A stretch of DNA of 13,145 bases, taken from NCBI GenBank assembly GCA_947375085.1, contig CANCEQ010000076.1, positions 1-13,145 of the forward strand. Reading direction: 5' to 3'. The notes beneath the pieces were generated by a model that was not told the origin of the DNA, searched no databases, and saw only the letters and a list, made by a program, of their open reading frames with translations. Both the position numbers and the translations under genes were made by a program. The DNA is from Flavobacteriales bacterium (GTDB taxonomy: Bacteria; Bacteroidota; Bacteroidia; Flavobacteriales; Crocinitomicaceae). Of the stretch, positions 7,441 to 13,145 are shown piece by piece (within the stretch, counting starts at the first letter, position 1; every line of letters begins with the position of its first letter).

Positions 7441-7624
7441 TTTAGACCGTTCCGATAAATCGTCACTTAAAGACATTAGACTTCGACATGAGCTCAGTCG
7501 AACGTCCGCTGCGCTCAAAGACTTATGCAAATAGTTTAAAATTCTTGTCGAAAGTTCCAAAACTGATCTAATTTACTTTATTCTAAAGTCTTTTAGTTCC
7601 TTTAGGAACGGTCTTGAGTCTAAA
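7441..7624. repeat. Nested inverted-repeat element filling a convergent junction (MITE-like or bidirectional terminator)
   Basis: The outer arms AGACCGTTCC (7444-7453) and GGAACGGTCT (7605-7614) are perfect 10-bp inverted repeats. TTTAGAC (7441-7447) also pairs with GTCTAAA (7618-7624), so the two arms differ by a 7-base insertion in the right arm. Inside are a near-perfect palindrome (7482-7502: TTCGAC, TGAGCTCA, GTCGAA, with one extra A at 7488) and a hairpin GTTCC-TTTA-GGAAC (7596-7609). AGAC words recur on the left and GTCT words on the right. The right arm ends exactly at the stop codon of the minus-strand gene (7625). No coding capacity or transposase is seen. Confidence 0.6.
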
Positions 7625-8140
7625 TTACCCTTTTAATTTCTGAATAATACCCGTAGTTGAAAAACCATCTACTAAAGAAATGGCTTCTACACTTCCTCCG
7701 TAACTTCTAACTACATCAGAACCAACAATGTATTTCTTTGAAGATGAATCTGTTTCATTTGGATCATAATCAGCTCCTTTAACCAAAACGTCAGGTTTTA
7801 ATTCTTGAATTAATTCTAATGGAGTGTCGTTATCAAATAAAATAACCATGTCAATAAATCCCAATGCTGAAAGGACAAATGCTCTTGCTTCTTCTGGGTT
7901 TACCGGACGATCATCACCTTTTCCTAAACGTTTTACTGAAGCATCTGTATTGATAGCTACCACTAATTTATTTCCTAAATCCGCTGCTTTTGATAGATAG
8001 GTTACGTGACCTTTGTGAAGAATGTCGAAACAACCGTTAGTAAAAACTACTTTATCGTTTTTTAATTTCCATTTTGCGATGCGTTGAACTGCTTCAGTTG
8101 TTGTCGCTAACTTGTTCTGGATGTATTGAATTCTTGCCAT
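7625..8140 (-). CDS. rfaE2: D-glycero-beta-D-manno-heptose 1-phosphate adenylyltransferase, RfaE2-type
   Basis: A 171-residue nucleotidyltransferase homologous to the C-terminal half of HldE. It would join ATP and heptose 1-phosphate to make ADP-heptose for lipopolysaccharide or glycan synthesis. Motifs: KVVFTNGCFDILHKGHVTYL (30-49) with the HxGH nucleotide site at 42-45; INTDASVKRLGKGDDRPVN (63-81); KPDVLVKGADY (115-125); and GFSTTGII (159-166), the ISTSxI-like site. The kinase half of HldE is absent and not nearby. The ATG at 8140 lies inside the preceding gene, overlapping its last 47 bases. The first recognisable family residues follow within 30 codons, so this start is reasonable, but a later one is not excluded. 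Other cytidylyltransferase-like specificities are possible. Confidence 0.85.
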   Translation of the reverse strand: MARIQYIQNKLATTTEAVQRIAKWKLKNDKVVFTNGCFDILHKGHVTYLSKAADLGNKLVVAINTDASVKRLGKGDDRPVNPEEARAFVLSALGFIDMVILFDNDTPLELIQELKPDVLVKGADYDPNETDSSSKKYIVGSDVVRSYGGSVEAISLVDGFSTTGIIQKLKG

Positions 8141-9155
8141 TTTCTTCTGTGAAATTTTTCGGTATTAAAACCAATGAAATTAATCCTAAGATAATCATTA
8201 AAATGGTTTGAGATAGCCATATAATCCATCCTAAAGCTGTTCCTTTTCCTAATGCTTGTTCTGGATAATCTTTTCCAATATAGAACGCTACAACTAATCC
8301 TACTAAAACAGGATAAGTTCCAATACCTCCATTTGTTAAAACAATTCCGATAGAACCTGCAATAAACCCAAGGAAAATTCCTGAAAGTGGAAAATCATGT
8401 GTTTGTTTTAAAGCGAAGAATGGCAATGCAAACATTAACAAATAGGCTATCCAAATAAATACGGTATGACCAATATAAGCCAATGGAGATTTTAACTTGA
8501 ATATTGAAAATAATCCTGCAAATACATCTTTTACAAATCCGATTATTTTTAAACGTAACGCTTGTTTTTTAATGAATAAGTATAGGGCAGCAATTCCTCC
8601 TAAAGCGAACACAGATAGTATAACCATTTTCCATGGAAAACCTTCTCCATTTGTTGGTTTTCCTCCGAAATCATACTTTTTTATTTGGTCGATAATTGCA
8701 AAGAAATCGTCGTATCCTATGTATGCTGTAAATGCACCTAATGACGCTAGAATAACGAAATCGACAGCTCTTTCAGCGATAATGGTTCCAAATGAAGTTG
8801 AAAAAGGCACTTCATCCGAACGATATAACATGGCTGCTCTTGAAGCTTCACCTGCTCTAGGAATGGTTAAATTAATTAAATAACCTATCATTATTGCGTG
8901 GTAACGGTGCCAAAATTTTGTGGTATATCCCAAGGGTTCTAATGCATATTTCCAACGATAAGCTCTTGAAAAAAAGGCTAGTGCACTAATAATTAAAGCT
9001 AAAATAATCCAAAAATAATCGGCCTCTTTAATCGCTTTGTAAAATTGAATTTCATCTTTTGATGACATACTTGTAAAAGAATGCCAAATTAAATAAGCTC
9101 CTAAAAATAAAGGTAAAACCGTTTTTACTAGGGTTATTATTAGTTTTTTAGACAT
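8094..9155 (-). CDS. UPF0104 / lysylphosphatidylglycerol synthase TM-region family membrane protein
   Basis: A 353-residue polytopic inner-membrane protein with about seven or eight hydrophobic segments (5-25, 47-63, 83-97, 128-147, 176-195, 228-248, 257-290, 307-332). Family signatures: FSRAYRWKYAL (62-72), NLTIPRAGEASRAAMLYR (95-112), GTIIAERAVDFV (123-134) and TNGGIGTYPV (274-283). This is the flippase-like domain of MprF and AglD proteins without the soluble aminoacyl-transfer domain, so a role in moving or modifying lipid-linked molecules is likely and lipid lysylation is not. Its ATG overlaps the panD stop (TAATG) and its 3' end overlaps rfaE2 by 47 bases, pointing to translational coupling. 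The charged tail after 335 is cytoplasmic or disordered. Confidence 0.85.
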   Translation of the reverse strand: MSKKLIITLVKTVLPLFLGAYLIWHSFTSMSSKDEIQFYKAIKEADYFWIILALIISALAFFSRAYRWKYALEPLGYTTKFWHRYHAIMIGYLINLTIPRAGEASRAAMLYRSDEVPFSTSFGTIIAERAVDFVILASLGAFTAYIGYDDFFAIIDQIKKYDFGGKPTNGEGFPWKMVILSVFALGGIAALYLFIKKQALRLKIIGFVKDVFAGLFSIFKLKSPLAYIGHTVFIWIAYLLMFALPFFALKQTHDFPLSGIFLGFIAGSIGIVLTNGGIGTYPVLVGLVVAFYIGKDYPEQALGKGTALGWIIWLSQTILMIILGLISLVLIPKNFTEENGKNSIHPEQVSDNN

Positions 9156-9505
9156 TAGTCAAGAAGATTTGTTTCTTCGTTAGGGAAAACCAAACAAGGT
9201 TTAAATGATTTTGCTTCTTCAAAATCCATATAACCATATCCAATTATTATAATGATGTCGTCTTTCGCAACACGACGAGCTGCAGGACCATTCAAGCAAA
9301 TTGTCCCACTTTTACGGTCTCCTTTTATGATGTAAGTTTCAAAACGTTCTCCATTATTAATGTTGACGATTTGAACTTTTTCACCTTCAATTAAATTTGA
9401 AGCATCCATTAAATCTTCATCGATTGTAATGCTTCCGATATAATTTAAATCAGCCTGTGTAACTTTTACACGGTGAATTTTGGATTTTACTACTTGAATT
9501 AACAT
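9155..9505 (-). CDS. panD: Aspartate 1-decarboxylase
   Basis: A 116-residue cytoplasmic enzyme converting L-aspartate to beta-alanine for pantothenate and CoA synthesis. The proenzyme cleaves itself between Gly24 and Ser25 in NYIGSITID, turning Ser25 into the pyruvoyl cofactor. Other active-site positions match the E. coli enzyme at the same numbers: Lys9, Tyr22, Arg54, Tyr58 and Asn72-Gly73 (NGPAARR). Length and alignment are full. It is the first gene of a three-gene operon, followed by the UPF0104 protein with a TAATG overlap; panC is not in the window. A candidate -7 box lies 20 bases upstream of the start. Confidence 0.95.
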   Translation of the reverse strand: MLIQVVKSKIHRVKVTQADLNYIGSITIDEDLMDASNLIEGEKVQIVNINNGERFETYIIKGDRKSGTICLNGPAARRVAKDDIIIIIGYGYMDFEEAKSFKPCLVFPNEETNLLD

Positions 9506-9524
9506 CTACTATAAATTTCGATTG

Positions 9525-9532
9525 TAAAAGTA
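9525..9532 (-). promoter_or_regulatory. Possible -7 box of the panD operon
   Basis: On the minus strand TACTTTTA (9532 to 9525) matches TAnnTTTG except at the last base. It ends 20 bases before the panD ATG, the same spacing as the clearer plus-strand promoters. No good TTTG is seen at the -33 position. Confidence 0.35.
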
Positions 9533-9610
9533 ATGATTAAATTTTGAACCATAGATTAGAGTTGTGAATTTGGAGATTATTTTATTTGTAAATAAACGTT
9601 TTAAACTAGG

Positions 9611-9766
9611 AAAGAATGTTCAACCCCGCTAGGGTTGGAGCGCTAGGTGTTTTTTTCTATCCGCTGAATTCTTCAGCGGTGACTCATGTTAAACTCCTTC
9701 AGAGTTTTTGGTGTGTAATTTTTGGTTTTCTGAAAAGGATATTTTTTTCAACTTCTTCAGAGTTTT
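9611..9766 (-). repeat. Three-hairpin repeat module A (minus orientation) plus an extra decayed unit
   Basis: Read on the minus strand, a 20-base hairpin unit occurs three times: AAACTCTGAAGAAGTTGAAA (9765-9746, decayed), AAACTCTGAAGGAGTTTAAC (9707-9688) and CAACCCTAGCGGGGTTGAAC (9637-9618). The last two are 70 bases apart and flank a longer hairpin with 8-bp arms CCGCTGAA / TTCAGCGG (9661-9679). Module A mirrors module B in unit spacing and in the sequence after the last unit (GGGGTTGAAC, then A-rich or T-rich TTCTT). Confidence 0.75.
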
Positions 9767-9848
9767 GGTTAGTATTTTTATTTTATTCTAAAGTTATTGA
9801 TTAGGTTTTTCAAGAATAAAGTTTTTGAGGTTCTATTAATCTATCTAC

Positions 9849-9943
9849 CAACCCTAGCAGGGTTGAATTATTTATAACCGTTGGAGCATCCGACGGTTAT
9901 AAAACTATACGACCGAAACAACCCTGGAGGGGTTGAACTTCTT
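9849..9943 (+). repeat. Three-hairpin repeat module B (plus orientation)
   Basis: The units CAACCCTAGCAGGGTTGAAT (9849-9868) and CAACCCTGGAGGGGTTGAAC (9919-9938) lie 70 bases apart. Each has 6-bp arms CAACCC / GGGTTG and a 5-base loop. Between them is a longer near-perfect palindrome: 15-base arms at 9871-9885 and 9889-9903 around GCA, with a single mismatch. The second unit ends 25 bases from the stop codon of the polyprenyl synthase gene at 9964. Confidence 0.8.
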
Positions 9944-9963
9944 GTGTTTTGATTGTCAGTAGA

Positions 9964-10932
9964 TTAAATTTCTCTTTCCATCAAATACGCTGCAAGATGC
10001 AACAGGGGTAATTTTTGTTTTTCTGAAATGGATGTTTTGTGAATTGCTTCTTTTGCGATTGAATAATGATGATTCATTCGTTCTTTACAGGCCTCTCTTA
10101 CTCCTAATTCATCGAATAAATTTCTGACAGAATTGATTTTTAATTCTAAATCTGTCTCTTTTAGATACCCATTCAAAATTGCTTTTTTAGTTGAATCGGC
10201 TAATTCAAAAGCCTTCAGAAGCAACAAAGTTTTTTTATTACAAATGACATCTCCACCAACTTGTTTTCCAAATTTTTCAGGATCAGCATATAAATCTAAA
10301 ATATCGTCTTGTATTTGAAAGGCTATTCCAATTTGTTGACCGAATTCGTAAATTAAATTTCGATCTTCTTTAGATGCACCTGCGATAATTGCTCCCATTT
10401 CTAAAGCACAACCTAAAAGCACCGAAGTTTTAAGACGAATCATTTCAACATATTCTTCGATAGAAACATTGTCTCGACTTTCAAAATCCATGTCAAATTG
10501 TTGACCTTCACATACTTCTACTGCCGTTTTATTGAACAAATTCAATAAATCAGGTAAAACCAATGCATCTTGTTTTGCAATTTCTTGATATGCTTTCACT
10601 AATAAAACGTCTCCAGATAAAATTGCAATATTTTGATTCCATTTTTCGTGAACGGTTTCCTGTCCTCTTCGCAAAGGAGCTTCGTCCATAATATCATCAT
10701 GAATCAATGAAAAATTATGAAATAACTCAACCGAAAGAGCCGCTGGAATAGCATCATTCAACGATTTACCAAAAGCTTCTGCTCCTAATAAAGTCAAAAT
10801 TGGACGCATTCTTTTTCCTCCTAATACAAGGAAATAACGTAAAGGATCGTATAAATTATTCGGAGTTTGAGGAAAATCAATCTTCGTAAGAGCTTCTTCA
10901 ATAACAGCTGAATAACGATTTAAATCTTGCAT
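9964..10932 (-). CDS. Short-chain polyprenyl synthetase (FPP/GGPP-type)
   Basis: A 322-residue all-helical prenyltransferase that condenses isopentenyl diphosphate with allylic diphosphates to supply quinone, carotenoid or undecaprenyl precursors. Family motifs: GGKRMRP (38-44), first Asp-rich motif HDDIMDEAPLRRG (78-90) with Asp79, Asp80 and Asp83, EVCEGQQFDM (139-148), Lys168, second Asp-rich motif QDDILD (208-213) and GGDVICNKKT (226-235). The first motif lacks the two-residue insertion of IspA-type bacterial FPP synthases. Phe74, five residues before the first Asp, is bulky, which usually limits chain length to about C20, so a long-chain IspB-like product is less likely. Its ATG overlaps the rmlA stop (TAATG), indicating an operon. 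Product length remains an inference. Confidence 0.88.
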   Translation of the reverse strand: MQDLNRYSAVIEEALTKIDFPQTPNNLYDPLRYFLVLGGKRMRPILTLLGAEAFGKSLNDAIPAALSVELFHNFSLIHDDIMDEAPLRRGQETVHEKWNQNIAILSGDVLLVKAYQEIAKQDALVLPDLLNLFNKTAVEVCEGQQFDMDFESRDNVSIEEYVEMIRLKTSVLLGCALEMGAIIAGASKEDRNLIYEFGQQIGIAFQIQDDILDLYADPEKFGKQVGGDVICNKKTLLLLKAFELADSTKKAILNGYLKETDLELKINSVRNLFDELGVREACKERMNHHYSIAKEAIHKTSISEKQKLPLLHLAAYLMEREI

Positions 10933-11795
10933 TAATCTTTTGCTAAATTCATTAAATAAGTCCCATAACCACTTTTAACAAGAGGTTTAGCTAATTCAAT
11001 CAATTGTTCTTTATTGATGTACCCATTTCTATAAGCAATCTCTTCAATACAACCAATTTTTAAACCTTGACGTTCTTCGATTACTTGTACAAATTGACCA
11101 GCTTGCATTAATGATGGGAATGTCCCCGTATCTAACCAAGCTGTACCTCTATTCAAGATCGCTACCTTTAATTGGTCTCTTCTTAAATATTCAGCATTTA
11201 CATCTGTAATTTCGTATTCTCCTCTTGCAGAAGGTTTTAGATTTTTTGCAATCTCTACAACACTATTGTCGTAAAAATACAAACCAGGAACTGCATAATT
11301 AGATTTTGGATTTTCAGGTTTTTCCTCGATAGAAATTGCTTTCATATCTTTGTCAAACTCCACAACACCATATCTTTCAGGATCACTTACGTGGTAGGCA
11401 TAAACTACACCTCCAACAGAATTCGCATTTTCTTTTAATAAATTCCCCATTCCTACACCGTAGAAAATATTATCTCCTAAAATCAACGCCACTTTGTTAT
11501 CCCCAATGAATTCTTCACCAATAACGAAAGCTTGAGCTAATCCATTTGGTTCAGGTTGTTCTGCATATTGAAAATCGCATCCTAATTTTTTACCATCTCC
11601 CAATAATTTTTTGAAATGTGGTAAATCGTGAGGAGTTGAAATAATTAAAATCTCATTGATTCCAGCGCTCATTAAAACCGAAAGGGGGTAATAAATCATC
11701 GGTTTATCATAGATTGGCATTAACTGTTTACTAATCGCTAATGTCAATGGATGAAGTCTCGTTCCTGATCCTCCGGCTAAAATGATTCCTTTCAT
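10932..11795 (-). CDS. rmlA: Glucose-1-phosphate thymidylyltransferase
   Basis: A 287-residue cytoplasmic enzyme making dTDP-glucose from glucose 1-phosphate and dTTP, the first step to dTDP-L-rhamnose and other deoxysugars for surface polysaccharide. Motifs: [16 protein letters not shown] (3-18), the nucleotide-binding loop; [16 protein letters not shown] (23-38); [12 protein letters not shown] (79-90); ILGDNIFYG (105-113), metal site Asp108; [20 protein letters not shown] (155-174); GEYEITDVN (192-200); and WLDTGT (220-225), metal site Asp222. Full length for the family. rmlB, rmlC and rmlD are absent here. It sits 12 bases after the exporter stop and overlaps the polyprenyl synthase start, so all three genes are probably cotranscribed. 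Confidence 0.95.
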   Translation of the reverse strand: MKGIILAGGSGTRLHPLTLAISKQLMPIYDKPMIYYPLSVLMSAGINEILIISTPHDLPHFKKLLGDGKKLGCDFQYAEQPEPNGLAQAFVIGEEFIGDNKVALILGDNIFYGVGMGNLLKENANSVGGVVYAYHVSDPERYGVVEFDKDMKAISIEEKPENPKSNYAVPGLYFYDNSVVEIAKNLKPSARGEYEITDVNAEYLRRDQLKVAILNRGTAWLDTGTFPSLMQAGQFVQVIEERQGLKIGCIEEIAYRNGYINKEQLIELAKPLVKSGYGTYLMNLAKD

Positions 11796-11807
11796 ATGTT
11801 ATTGATT

Positions 11808-13145
11808 TTAATCAAGTTTCGTTTCTAATGTTTCAATTTGAAGATTGTCTAATTCGATATCCTCTTCTTCATCATAAATATCAAAAAATGGCTCTTCAAA
11901 TGATTTTGTTGTTGCTTTTCTTTCCAAAGTTAAAAGTAAAGCTGGAAGAATAACCAAGTTAGTTGCCATACCGACCATAATCGTTAAGGAAACTAACATT
12001 CCTAATGCTTTTGTTCCACCGAATTGAGAGAAAGCAAACATAATAAATCCGAAAAACAAGATGACAGAAGTATAGAAAATACCTAAACCTGTTTCTCTTA
12101 ACGATAATAAAATAGCGTGTTTAATATCCCATTTATGTAGTTTCAATTCTTGTCGGTATTTCGCTAAGAATAAAATGGCATTATCAACTGTAATACCTAA
12201 AGCGATACCAAATACTAATAGTGTAGAAGGTTTTAATGGAATATGGCACCATCCCATAATTCCAGCTGTGAATAGCAATGGAATAATATTCGGGATCATT
12301 GAAATAACAATAATTCTAAACGATCTAAATAATACCGCCATCAAGGCTGAAATAGATAGAACTGCAAATACTAAACTCTGAATCAAACTAATAAATAAGT
12401 ATTGCGTTCCAGCTGAAACTACAACTGATGTACCGGTAAAAACAAGGTCATAATACTCTTCATCAATTGCTTTTCTCAGTTTTTTATTAAATCCAGGTTT
12501 ATTTACATATGCTTTTACTTTTTCTGGATCTAAATCGAATTCCATTTGTTTATCCGCATTTCCATTACTAAGAATAGCAGTTAAACCATTGTAAACGGAT
12601 GGATAAGTATAGATGATTGAATCAATACAGTCTTTTTTACCTTTTTCTACTTTAGCATATAATCTTTCGATGTCTTTTTTATCTGGATTTAAGATTCGTT
12701 CAATTTCTGCTTTTAATGAATCCACTTTTTTAGCAACAACGTATGAACCTAAATCTTTCATTTGAGTCCTGATTCTCAATGTTGTTGTAGCGGTATCAAC
12801 TAACTCTTTCAATGATAAATTTCCAGCATTGGCATTACTCAAATCAAATTTATCGATGTATTGCTTCAAACGAACTTTATCTCTATTTGATATTATTTTG
12901 TATTGATCTTTGTCATTTCCATAATACGCCATGTTGATCACTTTGATCATATCAACCAAAGATAAACTCTTAGAGAACAATGAATCTTTAGCAAATATTT
13001 CTTGAATCTCTTCAACTTTGTAAAGTGTTTCTTGTTTGAAAAGACGACCTGGTTGTTTGTAGTTGATTGTCATTTCAAAAGGAATGGCTCCTCCAAAACT
13101 TTTCTCTACAAAACGTAAATCTTGCGTAATTTGATGATCCTTAGG
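11808..13145 (-). CDS. RND/MMPL-family membrane exporter, C-terminal part (runs off the right edge)
   Basis: Translation is open through the right edge. The 24 codons above the in-frame ATG at 13073 read PKDHQITQDLRFVEKSFGGA then IPFE, and this joins smoothly to MTINYKQ. That stretch matches the start of the second periplasmic domain of RND exporters (FGG.xPFE), so 13073 is not the true start. About 445 residues are visible. Counting from that ATG, residues 1-215 form the periplasmic loop domain. After it come hydrophobic helices (about 224-247, 253-276, 282-303, 329-348, 355-385), the second transmembrane half, with GIALGITVDNAILFLAKYR (289-307) as the RND helix carrying an acidic residue (Asp297). 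An acidic cytoplasmic tail (FDIYDEEEDIELDNL) ends the chain. Patched/MMPL-like proteins move lipids or hydrophobic molecules using proton gradients; the substrate is unknown. Confidence 0.85.
   Translation of the reverse strand, partial: PKDHQITQDLRFVEKSFGGAIPFEMTINYKQPGRLFKQETLYKVEEIQEIFAKDSLFSKSLSLVDMIKVINMAYYGNDKDQYKIISNRDKVRLKQYIDKFDLSNANAGNLSLKELVDTATTTLRIRTQMKDLGSYVVAKKVDSLKAEIERILNPDKKDIERLYAKVEKGKKDCIDSIIYTYPSVYNGLTAILSNGNADKQMEFDLDPEKVKAYVNKPGFNKKLRKAIDEEYYDLVFTGTSVVVSAGTQYLFISLIQSLVFAVLSISALMAVLFRSFRIIVISMIPNIIPLLFTAGIMGWCHIPLKPSTLLVFGIALGITVDNAILFLAKYRQELKLHKWDIKHAILLSLRETGLGIFYTSVILFFGFIMFAFSQFGGTKALGMLVSLTIMVGMATNLVILPALLLTLERKATTKSFEEPFFDIYDEEEDIELDNLQIETLETKLD

Larger units (their letters stand above)
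9506..9963. other. Gene-free 458-base block between the polyprenyl synthase gene and panD
   Basis: This holds the panD promoter region (9506-9560), an AT-rich stretch, and then two hairpin modules (listed separately) that fill most of 9611-9943. A 62-codon ATG-initiated frame at 9616-9804 crosses the hairpins and has no protein-like features. The block lies between two same-direction genes, so it may separate the exporter/rmlA/prenyl synthase unit from the panD unit. Confidence 0.7.

Noticed and set aside
8497..8883. 128-codon plus-strand frame inside the UPF0104 gene
   Set aside because: It is opposite a clear family member with conserved motifs; composition fits an antisense shadow.
9616..9804. 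62-codon open frame starting MFNPARVGALG
   Set aside because: It runs through four repeat hairpins, has no family resemblance and no promoter, so the frame is a by-product of the repeats.
9611..9943. CRISPR array
   Set aside because: Repeats are palindromic, occur in both orientations and have unequal, non-unique spacers; no cas genes are present.
12175..12381. 68-codon plus-strand frame inside the exporter
   Set aside because: It is antisense to conserved transmembrane helices of the RND protein.

Overview
The window reads as chromosomal DNA from a Bacteroidota bacterium, most likely Flavobacteriales. The base composition is AT-rich. Start codons are preceded by A-rich stretches instead of Shine-Dalgarno motifs. 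Several genes carry the Bacteroidota-type -7 box (TAnnTTTG) 18-22 bases before the start codon. The protein set also fits: a TerB-like/LETM1-like fusion, a large lamin-tail surface protein, a panD / UPF0104 / heptose-adenylyltransferase cluster and a YwqK-type MORN lipoprotein-like protein. I cannot name the genus from sequence alone.

Plus strand, 1-7429: the last codons of an upstream gene; a membrane-anchored TPR-like protein; a RlmI-like SAM-dependent methyltransferase; a small two-helix membrane protein whose start must be moved to 1831 because its promoter covers the earlier TTG; a secreted 855-residue protein with two lamin-tail domains; a TerB-like/LETM1-like protein; and a closely spaced pair made of a secreted MORN-repeat protein and a SCO-family copper/thioredoxin-fold protein.

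7430-7624 is the junction between convergent genes. It is filled by a nested inverted-repeat structure with 10-bp perfect outer arms and resembles a small intergenic repeat or MITE-like element.

Minus strand, 13145 down to 7625: the C-terminal part of an RND/MMPL-type exporter (it runs off the right edge), rmlA (dTDP-glucose synthesis) and a short-chain polyprenyl synthase are tightly packed. A 458-base gene-free block follows, holding two oppositely oriented three-hairpin modules built on a 20-base unit. Then comes the panD / flippase-like membrane protein / RfaE2 operon, in which each gene overlaps the next. Together these minus-strand genes supply envelope precursors (dTDP-sugar, prenyl diphosphate, possibly ADP-heptose), pantothenate and membrane transport.

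I found no CRISPR array, tRNA, rRNA, transposase or defence island. The least explained signals are the two repeat structures (7441-7624 and 9611-9943). The genes themselves mostly belong to recognisable families.
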